NCBI GenBank assembly: GCA_018136815.1
Contig: CM030934.1
Location: 6,713,373 to 6,777,372, forward strand
Direction: 5' to 3'
Length of the DNA: 64,000 nucleotides
From: Isochrysis galbana
Taxonomy: Eukaryota; Haptophyta; Isochrysidales; Isochrysidaceae
The notes under the pieces were generated by a model that was given only the letters and a program-made list of their open reading frames with translations, was not told where the DNA came from and made no database searches. Numbering within the stretch: the first letter of the stretch is position 1; each line of letters begins with the position of its first letter. This document shows, one piece after another, positions 42,369 to 53,170 of the stretch. Made by a program: the position numbers and the translations under genes.

Positions 42369-42900
42369 CTTGGCGTCCGTCTCGAGGCGCGCGCGCGAGA
42401 AAACCAAGCTCCCTTTTTTCTCTCCTCGCTCTCGCTCTCTCCACTCTCCATGGTCCTCCGCTGCCTCCCACCGCCAGATGTTCCCCCGTAGAAGAGAGAG
42501 AAGAGAGAGAGAGATGAGTAGATAGCCGGACGGGGCGGGTAGCAGAAGACATCTACTCTTCGTTTTCTCCTCTGTCTTCCTTCTCCTCTCGTCTTTTCTC
42601 TTCTTCCGCTTACTATCTTTCTAAAACAGTATCCCGCGACACTATCCCTCCCCCCCTCCCCTCCTTTTCTCAGCTGCTCTCTCTCCCCCTTTCCACTCCT
42701 ATTTATAGTATCATCCTTCATCTTTGATTGCGATTTGCGACACAGAACGTCTAGACTACTACCTAAAACTCCGACTACTCTAGTATTGTATACTATGGTG
42801 TACATAGTACTCTAGAGAGCACAGAACCCAAACCCAGAACCTAGAGTCTGCTGATTGCTTGCGGACGGACCAACAGGCTCACGCGCGCTCGCACACACCC

Positions 42901-43000
42901 NNNNNNNNNNNNNNNNNNNNNNNNNNNNNNNNNNNNNNNNNNNNNNNNNNNNNNNNNNNNNNNNNNNNNNNNNNNNNNNNNNNNNNNNNNNNNNNNNNNN
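42901..43000. other. Assembly gap (100 N)
   Basis: Exactly 100 undetermined bases, the usual placeholder for a scaffold gap of unknown true length. Frames read through it are meaningless. The flanks are C/A-rich low-complexity DNA, and nothing else is supported in 42410-43238. Confidence 0.99.
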
Positions 43001-43238
43001 ACCCTTCCCGCCGCGAGCGGCGGGTCGGCCGACCACGACAGGCCCATCACAAGGAACCACACCGGCCAACACACATACGACCAAAACAAGAGACAACAGC
43101 ACCCTTGCCAAACAGGGTGGGAAACATCAGCAACCCGACGCCCTTGCGCCGGTCCCAACACAACTAATTGGGGGAATACCCTACACCACCCATACCCACA
43201 AACCCTCTCCTAACCTCATCCCCACCTCTAACCCTCAG

Positions 43239-43415
43239 ATGGCAAACTCACAAGACATCGAACAAGAACTAGAACCCTTGGACTTCGACATCTCAGACAA
43301 AATCATCATCACCCTCTCACCAACGGACCGCGACATCAACGTCAAGGACGAAGCGGCGCTCAGCGGGATCGCAGAGCAGCAGTGGCTACAACGATCCCAC
43401 CCCAAATCAGGCTAG
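43239..43415 (+). CDS. Hypothetical short acidic ORF
   Basis: An ATG at 43239, directly after a CTAACCCTCAG sequence that could be a splice acceptor, opens a 58-residue frame. It is acidic and hydrophilic (MANSQDIEQELEPLDFDISD, then SPTDRDINVKDEAAL) and ends at 43415. The codon pattern is less GC-rich than host genes, and the frame is also open upstream to the gap. It may be the last exon of a gene interrupted by the gap or a retroelement fragment. Confidence 0.3.
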   Translation: MANSQDIEQELEPLDFDISDKIIITLSPTDRDINVKDEAALSGIAEQQWLQRSHPKSG

Positions 43416-43633
43416 TCAAAGAGGTAATAAAAAGCCCGCCAGTTTGATGACCACCCTATATGGGACGGCCAAACAGCAAATGGGTCCCAGCCCCCGCCAC
43501 GGGGGGGGGGGGGTCCCAGGCTCCCCTCCACACCCCGCTCATGGTCAAAAAGGAGTTTTTTTTGCGCACGACCTTTCTACGTATTAACTTGCAGCCATAG
43601 TGCACGTGGCCCTACTATTAGCAGCTATTACTG

Positions 43634-44725
43634 CTAGTCGAAAAAGGCAACTGTGCGCACCTCAATACTTTCACGCTCTGGGGCATCTGCTGGGGCTAGG
43701 GGATCCTCGAATCCTGAGTGGAGAGAAAAAGTCGCTGGAACCACAATGGAAGCTGCATCAGGCTGCTCCCAACCATGCATTGTCTCCATCCGACCGACAA
43801 AGTCTTTGCCACGTGAGTCCCAACACTTGATCAAGAGGCATTCGTCGCGCGTGAGATTTGGGAAGTACCACCAAGCGTGCTGTGGTTGATGTGTAGCAAA
43901 GTAGTTCTCCCCTACGCGATCTGCGTATCGAATCTCGAAGACAATCAAATCCTCCGGGGCAACACTGCGAGCATCCACAAGTCCAAGAGGGGAGCGTATG
44001 ACAGGTGTGGTAGAGATGTTTCGCCACACGTTTACGAAAACCCATCGGCCCTTCAATAGCCTATCAATGTTCTCCGGCATAAGATTAGGCCAGCCTCCTA
44101 GATGAGCACGCAGGGTGTCATTCTTGGTCGCTGGCGCAGCGAGCTGTCTGATCCGCCGCACTGAAGACATCAAGGTGTAGTCATTGTGCACTCCATAAGT
44201 GATCAGGGGCTCCTGTACCGCGAATCCCTCGTCCGTTGACGTTGCGGCCCTGCAAGTGCTGCCCCATGCCATACGTTCTGACAGCGCTTTTCGCGCTCTG
44301 GCCCTTACGTTGTGATCGAACGCAATGACACGCGATGCGCCAGTGTGCCCCGAGACCAATCGCTCGCACTCGGAGTAATAAGAATGGAGCACTTGTGTGG
44401 CTGAATAGTAGTCTATATGCGCGCGCCCCTCCCTGGAGTCATCAATCAGCTCAAAGCCATGCGTGTCGAGTGAGAATATCTCCGCTGCCTCCCGCCCATC
44501 CTGGATGTGCACCAGGGTGGGCAGTGGCTCGACGCCAAAGAACTCTGAATCGGAGCCTGCCAGATCACGATACGTGCCCACGAGGCCACTCGAGGTGAGC
44601 GAACGCGGCACGTGCGCGCTCTGGTAGTACAGGTGCGCTGTGGTCGATACAGACCGCCCCCGGTACCTCAGCGCCAAGCAGACTCCACCACCAGCCGCCG
44701 CTCTTGCCGCCAGCCCGGCCGCCAT
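43634..44725 (-). CDS. CmcJ/NvfI-family (GA4 desaturase-like) iron/2-oxoglutarate oxygenase
   Basis: An intronless frame of 363 residues from the ATG at 44725. Family motifs are in order: YGVHNDYT (178-184), whose HxD fits the iron-binding facial triad; FVNVWRNISTTPVIRSPLGL (230-249), the WRP-PL block; and ENYFATHQPQHAWWYFPNLT (273-292) with the distal His, then DECLLIKCWDS. Members catalyse oxidations of secondary metabolites or small molecules, such as hydroxylation in cephamycin and meroterpenoid routes. The substrate here is unknown. The first 30 residues are Ala/Arg-rich with RSVSTTA and could be a mitochondrial or plastid presequence. The frame is open upstream of this ATG, but that part is unlike the family. 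No biosynthetic partners lie nearby. Confidence 0.8.
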   Translation of the reverse strand: MAAGLAARAAAGGGVCLALRYRGRSVSTTAHLYYQSAHVPRSLTSSGLVGTYRDLAGSDSEFFGVEPLPTLVHIQDGREAAEIFSLDTHGFELIDDSREGRAHIDYYSATQVLHSYYSECERLVSGHTGASRVIAFDHNVRARARKALSERMAWGSTCRAATSTDEGFAVQEPLITYGVHNDYTLMSSVRRIRQLAAPATKNDTLRAHLGGWPNLMPENIDRLLKGRWVFVNVWRNISTTPVIRSPLGLVDARSVAPEDLIVFEIRYADRVGENYFATHQPQHAWWYFPNLTRDECLLIKCWDSRGKDFVGRMETMHGWEQPDAASIVVPATFSLHSGFEDPLAPADAPERESIEVRTVAFFD

Positions 44726-44999
44726 CCGCTCTCGCTTCAAGCTCGCTCGCGAGTTCCGAGAGGATGGTTCGGCACTTAGTATTGTAGCTTGTATGGCTCC
44801 TGGCAATTTCAGGGTACGAATACGGAATACACGAATTGAAATATGAGTAGTAGTTTGAGTGACGGAAAAAGAAAATGAGGGCTCTTTTGACCGCCAGACG
44901 CCAGAGCCGCAAAATGTCACATTCATTTTCTGAAAAAAAGTTTTCGTTTGATTTGAGACCAACCAATTGATAGATGGATAGGCAATGGGAGTGTGACCG

Positions 45000-45038
45000 T
45001 GTGACCTGCTACCTGCTACCTGCTACCTGCTATCTCTT
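45000..45038 (+). repeat. Short tandem repeat, 9-bp unit CTGCTACCT
   Basis: Four near-perfect consecutive copies of a 9-base unit, about 275 bases upstream of the CmcJ-like start codon. Nothing else is recognisable between 44730 and 45500. Confidence 0.85.
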
Positions 45039-45521
45039 AAGAGGCGAAGCACCTTCGGAGATGCTGCACGCCGTCGCCGCGCCGCGCCGTCCCCTCCCAT
45101 GACTCTCAGACCACCTCGTTGGCGGCTGTAGCGGCATGGGAGGGCGTCTCCATACCCCTCACCCATCATATCTTGGCCCTAGCCCCCAGCCCCCAGCTCG
45201 ACGCGCAGCGCGAGCTAGGTCGCTAGTTCACCATTTGTGTCACCTGGGCGGCGCTGCATGCGCGCGCTGCGAATGGTGCTTCACCTTTCACGAGCAGATG
45301 GGCGAACACCTAGGCGGTGGGAAGGGGGACTGACAGGCCTGGTTGCCTTTGTTTGTGGGTCGGCACGTTCCGATCGCCACAGTGGCAGGCGAGTGGCTGC
45401 TGGTGTTGGCGGCTAGCTGCTGCAGCGGCAACGGCGCAGCGCACGAGCACGAGCCAGCAATTTTACGGCAGGCTATCTGTGTCTGCGCGCCCGATCAGGG
45501 AGTGTTATGGCTAGACACATA

Positions 45522-45564
45522 TGGACTGCCTGCGCGCTGGCCACGGCGACGCGCAGGCAGTCCA
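45522..45564. other. Perfect 15-bp inverted repeat with 13-nt loop
   Basis: TGGACTGCCTGCGCG at 45522-45536 is mirrored exactly by CGCGCAGGCAGTCCA at 45550-45564, with a 13-base loop between. It lies in a long gene-free stretch (45040-46320), with no T-run after it that would suggest a Pol III terminator. It could be a regulatory or small-RNA hairpin, or the scar of an insertion. Confidence 0.7.
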
Positions 45565-45869
45565 CTGCAATGCGCGCACGTGCAGTCTGAATGCTTGTGT
45601 GTGTTGTGTGCTCGTCTCCGCTCGCCGCTCGCTTGTATGTGGTCTGTCTCAGAGGGGAACGCTTTGCCAATCAAATATTCTGGTCCAAAGGGTTTGTGAG
45701 CAGTTCATCTTGTGTATTGTGATGAGCTGTGTACTAGCTGTGGTGGGTCTGTGTGAGGTTGTGGTTGTGGGTCTATAACATGAGATGTATGAAGCGCGGG
45801 GCGGGAGGAACGGGATGAGCGACCGGAGACAACACGGGAAGGGAGCACACGGGACGGCACAAGTGACTC

Positions 45870-46707
45870 ATGGCCAGGCGTGACGAACGAGGACAGACGG
45901 GAAGACAGAAGGGTGGCACGAACGGGGCGTCCTAGCGGTGTAGCGGTGTCGCCGGAAGCAGAAGAAGATAAGGGAGATTGAACACGGGGCGACGGGAGTC
46001 CACACGGAAACTATGGGAACAGAGGGAAAACTAATGGAACGGGAAAGGGCGGGCGCTGGAGGGACGGAGGGGCACCGGCGAAACGCGGGACCAAGGGAAC
46101 AAGGGAACGCCGCGAAGGCGTGAGAGAACGGAAGGAAGGGATCTCGGCTGCGAGACGTACGCGCGGGAAACTGGGGCGGGAGGAGAGAGGAGGAGCGGGG
46201 TGTGGGGGAGACACGCTCTAAAGATAGAAACGCGCTACGGGAGAGGGGAAGGGGGCAGGACGCGGGAAAGTGGGCACGCTCTAAGGGTAGAGCGTGCGGC
46301 GTGGTGCGGTTCCCTTTATCCACGACACCCCCCCCACTGCGAGAATCGGCAACGGGGCGAGCAGTGTGAGAGACGCGGGAAAGGGAGACGCGGGGCGGGA
46401 CTTAGGCGGCAGCGTGAGCCCAAACATTGGTTGCGTAGCGGACGCATGCCTCGAACTTGCGCTTCGGAAGCCACTTCGTCAGGAAGTCGGCGGCCATGTG
46501 CTCGGTGCTGACGTGGCGAAGGGCTACTTCGTGAGCCGCCACCCTCTGAAGGAGGGTGTGGTAGCGAGGCATAAAGTGGCGGGCGCGGCTCGGGGCGGAG
46601 CGGAGGGAGCCAATGCGCATGTTGGCCAGGTTGTCGGTGGCGACGAGCGTGTCATATGCTCCTCCTGTAACTAAGTGCAGTGCAAGGTAAGTGTAAGTTT
46701 GATACAA
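45870..46707 (-). mobile_element. Ty1/copia 3' end: RNase H fragment, polypurine tract and probable LTR
   Basis: The minus-strand frame 46707-46402 ends in the diagnostic copia RNase H C terminus (VALRHVSTEHMAADFLTKWL, PKRKFEACVR), with an upstream PRYHTLLQRVAAHEV helix matching the usual RYHFLRE-type motif. About 60 bases on, a G-run polypurine tract (46328-46340) is followed by TGTCGTGG at 46327, the likely 5' end of the 3' LTR, which runs into GC-rich sequence ending somewhere near 45870. The 5' parts of the element are missing, so this is a truncated relic. Confidence 0.75.
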
Positions 46708-46924
46708 AGCAGCTCACTTACAAGTTACAGGGCAATCAAACAGGGATTTTTGTTAACTATCATTTCCCCTTCCCATTTCCATTTACCATTTACCATTTGA
46801 CATTTGACATTTGAAGGTTGATGAAGGGGGGCTTCTTTTTCTTTTTCTTTTTTGTCCGTGACGCGATGACAAAAATAAAAAACTGAAAACATCTGCGGGG
46901 GCGGGGGCGCGCTTCATTCACCCC

Positions 46925-48720
46925 AACAAACCTTTAAATATTCTCACCGCTCACCGCACACGCGGCCGTGGACCCACTACTTGCTTTTCACGCAGCAACA
47001 ACTTTCTATTTCTACACCCCCACTCCCACTCCCCAGCCCTTCCCCCTTCCCCCCCCCCTCCCCCCTCCATCAGGCGACTCCCCCCGTACACTATAAGGCT
47101 GTGAACCAGTTAAAGTGTTAACCAGTTAACACCCAAACACCCAAGTATTTAACACTACCACCCTGATAGTGTTAGTGCCTCGGGCACTAACACTAACAGT
47201 CTATGTAGCAATTTTGCCGCAAGGTGTTAACATGGTGGTAATGGCCCCTTTTGCCGTTGTGTTGAACAGTGTTGTATTCAGGATTCAGGCCTTTTGGCAT
47301 GAATATTTCGGCATGATCACGAGCCTTCTTCGTTATATACCGTCTTCTATGTTCGTCGTGGTCGCGCAAGGCATGCAGATTCAGATTCTCCCTGGACTCA
47401 AGTCTTGTCAAGTCCTGGTTCGCCAATTTTCGTCTCGAAATTCGAAGATTTGAGTTTTATTTTTACTGTTATGGTAATTGTCCGCGCGTTTAAGGTAAGT
47501 AATGGAGGTGGCAGAACTGGGCCCCTCGCATTCAGATCCCCCCTCCCCCCCGCAGATTTCCTCCCCCCCCTCTCCGCAGATCCCCCCCCCCCCCCTCCGT
47601 AGATTTCCTTCCCCCTCCCCTTCTGCTTCTGCTTCTGCCTTCTGCGCCCACCTCATATATGTCTCTGTCTGACTTTTGTCTCTGCCTCATCCGGTGCCGT
47701 CGCCGCTTGCCCTTTGCGCTTGCCCTTTCCCGACTGTCCCCTTCCGCGCCGCGCCGCTCCCCCCCCCCCCCCCCCGCGCTTGCGCGCTTCCCTCCCGCCT
47801 TGCATACTCATACTCCATACTCCCCTCCCCCCCACCTTTTATCCATGTTCGGCCCGCTCTAGCAGTAAGGTGTTAACGTGTTAACAGTGTTAACACCCAC
47901 CACTTTCGCCACTAACACTACCAGTCTATGTAGCTATGGTCCACTAACACTACCAGCCTATGTAGCTGTGGGCCACTACCAGGTTGAAACACGTTTGGTA
48001 TGGCCGGTGGGTGTTCACAGCCTTAGTACACTACTAGGGGGATAGGGGATAGGGGTGAAGGGTGAAGGGCTTAGATATGGTCCGGTGCCCGGCCGGTGCC
48101 CCCCCCCCCCCCCCTTGGTGATCGTTCCCCCCTTCCTCCTGTGTCTCCGGGTGGGCGGCGGCCTCGGTCTCGACATATCGCTTGTAAACAGGCGCGGGAC
48201 TTACCAATTTTTTGGTGGGCGATGGGCGGAGCTCTCGCTCCGCCCACCCCCACCCCCTTCTCTGCGCTCTCGCGCTCTCTCTCCCCTCTCCTGCCTCCTG
48301 CGGCACGCGCGATGGCGCGCCTGCGGCAGACCTCAAGCTGCCCATTGGCGACCCCTGGAGACTCCTAGAGGCCAGCTCAAGGGGCAGAGGAGGCTGAGGC
48401 TGGGGTTGGGCCCTGGTCTCCCTTGCCTCTCCCTCGCTAGCGCTCTTGAGCCTCTGGGGCCCCCACGCTGCACCTGTCTGCCTGTCGACCAGGGGGGGGG
48501 GGGGGGATTGGAGCAATGGGCTGGCCTTGACAGGCCAGGGCGGACGAATTGGTGCGAGCCTGTTAGTGAGAGAGTGGGTCAGTAACGCAGTGTGCTCTTG
48601 CTCTTGGCAAGCCATAGGGCATGCTAGGAGGATGGGTGGTTTCTCCCCCATGGCAAGGGAGGAGTGGAGAGGGGGGCGGGCTCGTGCCCCCCCATGCTTA
48701 GTTCGTAACTGCTTCGCAAC
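46925..48720 (+). mobile_element. Family A element, inverted copy, split by a hAT-like insertion
   Basis: Reading from 46925: CCTTTAAATATTCTCACC, CGCACACGCGGCCGTGGACC, CATCAGGCGACTCCCCCCG (to 47093), then after the inserted element CTACTAGGGGGATAGGGG (48026 on), through to GCACGAGCC...GGGGGGGCA and CTTAGTTCG near 48700. This is the reverse complement of the element at 17790-18566 with high similarity throughout. An internal C/G-run differs in length. No coding capacity is supported. Confidence 0.8.
47086..48033. mobile_element. 932-bp hAT-like non-autonomous DNA transposon
   Basis: GTACACTA at 47086-47093 is duplicated at 48026-48033. The enclosed 932 bases (47094-48025) begin TAAGGCTGTGAAC and end with its exact reverse complement. 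Subterminal TGTTAAC palindromes and ACTAACACTA-CAGTCTATGTAGC motifs repeat near both ends, as in hAT elements that bind transposase subterminally. The interior is C-rich with no transposase. Removing it plus one GTACACTA restores a continuous copy of family A. Confidence 0.9.
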
Positions 48721-49192
48721 AACAAAAGACGATTTCTGTTCTGTGTCTCTCCTAGATAAAGTGACACTAGAGTGACAAAGACCAAGAACTTGCCATCACA
48801 ACCAACAAACACACGAACAGCACGCATCATAGAATATAGTAGCACATGCACAAGGACATATTGAGGCGCACACTACCATACACACTCCACAGAATGTTGT
48901 CTCCGCAATGTGGTGAGCATGGCTTGACGAGAATGGCTGTGGATTTCAGACGGATGATCGACAAATGCCGGTGCAGGGTTTTAGCAGCTTGTTACTGGAA
49001 GCGTTGTTGGGCATGGGAACCAAAAGTGCGATTCTAGACTGCTGGATCGCTGGCGCGATTAAACCAGGAAAGCTCAAGTGTAGACGCGTGTAGCTCTGTT
49101 ACCGGATCTGGAAATCTGGGCTCCTGCGGCACAGGCGATTGGTCGTGTTGAGCGGGGAGCTAAGAGTGACATGTCACCAGCGGGGCGGCCAC

Positions 49193-49500
49193 TCACTGCT
49201 TCTTCAAGCACTCGTTGAGATCGTGCAAGAAGGTGCGACAGTAAAAGGGGAGTGATATCGTCCGCCCTTTCCCGCACTCGACGTAGGCGGCAGCCTCGAC
49301 CTTACAAGCCTCCAAGGCCTTCTTCTGATGGCGCTTGCGGTCGCCCTCAGCAATGCGTTTCTATCAGACGGCACGGAGCGATGCGGGGTGAGGAGCGGCG
49401 AGTTCGGTCGTCGAAGCCGCGCACACGGTCTTACCTCCAACGTCTTCGGGCCGGACAACCGGCTGTCTCGAGCGTCCTCCTTCTCCCACTGATCGGGCAT
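49193..49500 (-). CDS. Cmc1-like twin Cx9C mitochondrial protein
   Basis: Two exons (49500-49435 and 49360-49193; intron 49361-49434, GTAAGA...CTGATAG, phase 0) give 77 residues. Exon 2 holds a CHCH domain with C41-x9-C51 and C63-x9-C73, joined by CGKGRTISLPFYC. The C-x-K-G-R-T linker is characteristic of Cmc1/Cmc2, intermembrane-space proteins that help assemble cytochrome c oxidase and are oxidised by Mia40. The length is at the short end for the family. The start (MPDQWEKED) is the only ATG before the donor. The family assignment is firm; Cmc1 rather than Cmc2 is likely from the linker. Confidence 0.8.
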
Positions 49501-49904
49501 CGCCGAGCGACTGACGAGCGCGGCCGCCTGTCCGCTGCCACGAAGGTTCGAGACCGCCAGCACTATTTCAGTGGCAGGAGTTGGGGGCGGAGTTTTGTTG
49601 TACTACTCTCCAAAGTAGTGCAAATCTATCGAGAGGCTGAGTTTTGTTGTACTACTCTCCAAAGTACATGGTGCAACTCTATCGAGAGGCCGAGCCCAGA
49701 GAGAGGCGTGCCTCGCCCGCGTGGCGCGCGTGGCGGCGTGGCGCCTCCTCGCCCGCTTCCCCCCCTCCCCCCCGCCCCCCCCCGCCCCCCGCCCCCTCCC
49801 CATCCCCCCTTCCCTCTCTCTTCTCTCCTACTGCCGTGCAGGTAAATATCACGCCCCGGCCTCCCGCCCCCCCGGCCTCCCCCCCCTCCCGCGTCGTCGT
49901 CGTC

Positions 49905-49905
<1 letters not shown>

Positions 49906-49994
<89 letters not shown>
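49906..49994 (+). repeat. (CT)n microsatellite in the PP1 leader
   Basis: A nearly pure CT run of about 85 bases, followed by 230 more pyrimidine-rich bases up to 50220. It sits between the Cmc1 and PP1 genes, which diverge from it, and is probably part of the PP1 5' leader. Confidence 0.9.
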
Positions 49995-49998
<4 letters not shown>

Positions 49999-50362
49999 GC
50001 GTTCTCGTCTCCTCCGTCTCTCCTTCTCTCTCATCTCCCTCTCCACATACACCTCTGTCTCTCTCATCTCTCTCCCCGCCGTCCCGTCTGCCTCGGCCAA
50101 TCTCTCGTGTCTCTCCACCTCCTCTCTTCTCTTGTCTTTCATCTCGTCTATTCTCTGCCTCCCTCCCCCCCCCCGTTTCTGCCTTCCTCCCTCTCTCTCG
50201 CCTCCTCCCCCTCCACTGGCGGCTCTGAGAGGGGCGCGCAGCGTCTGACAGTGTCCTGAGCCAAGGGCGGGCCGGAGGGGTGTGCAGGTTGGGGTGGGGG
50301 TGGGGGGCGTAGGGGGGAGAGGGTGGGAGGCGGAGCGGGAGGCGCGCGCACGCGCCGGGAGG

Positions 50363-51340
50363 ATGGCTGGGCCCTCCACAGACGCCGAGGACATTGATGC
50401 CATCATCACCAAGCTGCTCGAGGTGCGAGGCTCCCGCCCGGGCAAGCAGGTCAACCTGCTTGAGAGTGAGATCCGAGGGCTATGCACCACAGCTAGGGAG
50501 ATCTTCATGAAGCAACCCACCCTGCTTGAGCTCGAGGCACCGATCAAAATCTGCGGCGACTTGCACGGCCAGTACTTTGACCTGCTACGCCTATTTGAAT
50601 ACGGCGGCTTCCCTCCTGACTCGAATTACCTCTTCCTGGGTGACTACGTGGATCGTGGTAAGCAGAGCCTGGAAACCATCTGTCTGCTCTTGGCTTACAA
50701 GATCAAGTATCCGGAGAACTTCTTCCTTTTGCGCGGCAACCATGAGTGTGCTTCCATCAACCGCATTTATGGCTTCTATGATGAGTGCAAGCGGCGCTAC
50801 TCGATCAAGCTCTGGAAAACCTTCACGGATTGTTTTAATTGTTTGCCGGTTGCTGCAGTCGTTGATGAAAAAATCCTGTGCATGCATGGGGGGCTTTCTC
50901 CAGACCTGAAGCAGTTGAGCCAAATCGCTCGCCTCGAGCGCCCCACTGACGTCCCTGACCAAGGTCTGCTATGCGACTTGCTGTGGTCTGATCCAGACAA
51001 AGACGTCACAGGATGGGGCGAAAATGACCGCGGCGTCTCATACACGTTTGGTGCTGACGTGGTGTCGGATTTCCTGGATGAACATAACCTCGACTTGGTC
51101 TGTCGCGCTCACCAAGTGGTCGAGGACGGGTACGAGTTCTTTGCCAAGCGCCAGCTGGTGACAGTCTTCTCCGCACCAAACTATTGTGGCGAGTTTGACA
51201 ACGCTGGCGCGATGATGTCAGTGGACGACACGCTGATGTGTTCCTTCCAGATTCTTAAGCCAGCCGAGAAGAGGCGCACACTCGCAGCATCGAGCAGTGG
51301 TACTGCTGCCTCGCCGCCGGCTAAGAAGTCCAAAACATGA
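50363..51340 (+). CDS. Protein phosphatase 1 catalytic subunit
   Basis: An intronless frame of 325 residues from the ATG at 50363. All PPP-family metal and phosphate motifs are present: GDLHGQ (65-70), GDYVDRG (93-99), RGNHE (124-128), HGGLSP (175-180), then [14 protein letters not shown] and [25 protein letters not shown] and the absence of a PP2A-type C terminus mark it as PP1. It removes phosphate from Ser/Thr in many regulatory complexes in nucleus and cytosol, with partners docking through RVxF motifs. GDLHG replaces the usual GDIHG, a conservative change. The tail is Ser/Ala-rich with a basic end (PPAKKSKT) and lacks the TPPR-type site of animal PP1. Confidence 0.97.
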   Translation: MAGPSTDAEDIDAIITKLLEVRGSRPGKQVNLLESEIRGLCTTAREIFMKQPTLLELEAPIKICGDLHGQYFDLLRLFEYGGFPPDSNYLFLGDYVDRGKQSLETICLLLAYKIKYPENFFLLRGNHECASINRIYGFYDECKRRYSIKLWKTFTDCFNCLPVAAVVDEKILCMHGGLSPDLKQLSQIARLERPTDVPDQGLLCDLLWSDPDKDVTGWGENDRGVSYTFGADVVSDFLDEHNLDLVCRAHQVVEDGYEFFAKRQLVTVFSAPNYCGEFDNAGAMMSVDDTLMCSFQILKPAEKRRTLAASSSGTAASPPAKKSKT

Positions 51341-52502
51341 GATCAGCAAACGGAGGCCGGCCATACCACAGGATGCAATGCCTGCGTTTTCAGTACGCGC
51401 TGAAAGGATGCATTTCGCGCAGGCCTGAATCTGTTTTGCTGTGGGCTGCGATGCCTTGGATCGCACGGGGGCTTTTCTTGTGCATCGCTTATCGTGCCGC
51501 TTTACAGCTTAGGGGGCAGGGGTCCTGGCGCGGGCGTTTGCCTGTACGGGTGCTCGAGACGCTAGGTCGGCATCCCCATGATCACAGAAGCGGTGCACTT
51601 TGCACGCAGCATTAATCATTGGACGGCCACGGACCGTAGTGTTTGCATTGTCGGCATGGTTGTCTCTGGGTGTTTTAAGTGTTCGTCAAGTCCTTGCCGT
51701 GTCGTATTGCTGAGGGTGACCGGCTGATGTGCTTGTGCTTGCGGTTCGAGTGCAGCTGTGGGCTAGAGCTGCATCTCCCGGGCGTGGCACACAATAGTGG
51801 TTGTGGGTTGTGAGCAGGGCGAGAGAGAATTCCGGTCATGTTGCGATGGACGCTCCCTATTCGTTTCGAGTAAGATGCTCTCTTTACACCCATCGCTTAT
51901 CGCTCGCTATCGCGCATGCACTCTGCGCAACGCGAAAGCTGCTGGCGCCACAATGAGAAGGTGCAACCTGAGGTCCAAATTCTTTTCACCCCCCCCCCCC
52001 CCCATTTTCGTGTAAAACTATAGGAGCACCCACACTTGGGAGGGTGAGCCGGCAACTCGCCACCTCTCATTTCAGGGACTCCTCCGGCTCTCCGGGTTCA
52101 CTAACTACTGACGAATTGGGAAGGCCCATAGGGCCTGAGGGCAATGAGGAAGGAGGCATGCCGGCGGCAGGCGCGGCGGAGGAGACGACTTCAGAGGGGC
52201 TGACGGGCTGAAGCCCGTCAGCAGAGGAAGGCGGGCAGGCGGGCTTGGGCGAGGGCGAGGACGGCGGCGAGAGCGACATGGAACGAGCGGCGAGAGGCGA
52301 GGGCGAGTGAGAGGAGGGCTGTGATGGCAGGGGCTGGCGAGGAGAGGAGACATTGTAGGGTACGAGTGTTACGAGAGCGAGAGCGACGAGAGCGAGAGCG
52401 ACGGATGACGACTGACGACAGGACGACGGACAAAGACACCCAGGAAAACATCCCGACTCTCGCCCCACGACTTTCTCACGGCCCTATGGCTACGTAAACT
52501 CT

Positions 52503-52580
52503 CACGTGGCATAGTGGTTCAACCCACCGCCTCCACCAACCTTTTGCTCTGGGTCGCGAGTTCGAGTCCGGACGGAGCGC
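52503..52580 (+). repeat. tRNA-like SINE head (A and B boxes), not a functional tRNA
   Basis: TGGCATAGTGG at 52507 matches the Pol III A box and AGTTCGAGTCC, about 50 bases on, matches the B box. The T-arm stem around TTCGAGT pairs poorly and no acceptor stem closes, so a working tRNA is excluded. A tRNA-derived SINE 5' end or an old tRNA pseudogene is the best reading. Confidence 0.45.
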
Positions 52581-52604
52581 TCTGCAGTTCGAGCCCCGCT
52601 CCTT

Positions 52605-52895
52605 CTCCTCTCCGCTCTTCTTCTACCGTTAAATTCCACGCCCTTCTTCTACCGTTAAAATTCCACGCTCTTCTTCTACGGTAAAAATCCTGCCTCTTCC
52701 TACTGTTAAAATATCCTGCCTCTTCCTACCGTTAGAAATCCTGCCTCTTCCTACCGTTAAAAATCCTGCCTCTTCCTACTGTTAAAATATCCTGCCTCTT
52801 CCTACCGTTAGAAATCCTGCCTCTTCCTACTGTTAGAAATCCTGCCTCTTCCTACCGTTAAAATTCTGCACTCCGTCTACCGTTAAAATCCTGCC
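52605..52895 (+). repeat. Minisatellite of about 24-27-bp units
   Basis: Around ten units of the form CCTGCCTCTTCCTACCGTTA plus a short A/T tail, with drift to CCACGCTCTTCTTCTACCG at the left end. The units follow directly on the tRNA-like head and probably form the tail or body of the same insertion. Confidence 0.85.
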
Positions 52896-53044
52896 TCCGT
52901 CGCCTTGCCAAGACATTTCCTCTGCCTTCCTGCCGGCTTCCTTGCCAGTTCCTTCCGCCCCGGTTTCCCGCTTGTCTGCAAATCGGTTTCACCGCATTAC
53001 GACCAAGCTTAGTGGGGAAAACTCCTCGTCCAGTTCCGTTACCC

Positions 53045-53170
53045 GAAAATCTCGTTCATCTCGTCGGGCCCCAGGGCCATCTCGTTCATCTCGTCGGGCC
53101 ATCAAGGCCATCTCGTTCATCTCGTCGTCGGGCCATCAGGCCATCTCGTTACATCTCGCTCATCTCGTTA
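53045..53170 (+). repeat. Minisatellite with ATCTCGTTCATCTCGTCGGG units
   Basis: Three to four copies of ATCTCGTTCATCTCGTCGGG with a CCATCA(A)GG(CC) spacer, degrading to shorter ATCTCGTT units at the right end. It adjoins the leader block of retroelement copy F. No gene is supported between 53345 and 54499. A G/C-rich fragment at 53775-53860 matches, inverted, the repeat at 40995 and 57490. Confidence 0.8.

Noticed and set aside
42855-43415. Frames reading across 42901-43000
   Set aside because: The region is 100 N; the coding continuity is artificial.
47659-47876. C-rich frames in the hAT-like element as a transposase
   Set aside because: They are short, proline/serine low-complexity frames without any hAT transposase motif.
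49849-50547. Minus-strand frame overlapping the PP1 start
   Set aside because: It covers the (CT)n tract and the antisense of PP1, which is unmistakable on the plus strand.
52503-52580. A functional tRNA gene
   Set aside because: A and B boxes fit, but the T-stem and acceptor stem do not pair.
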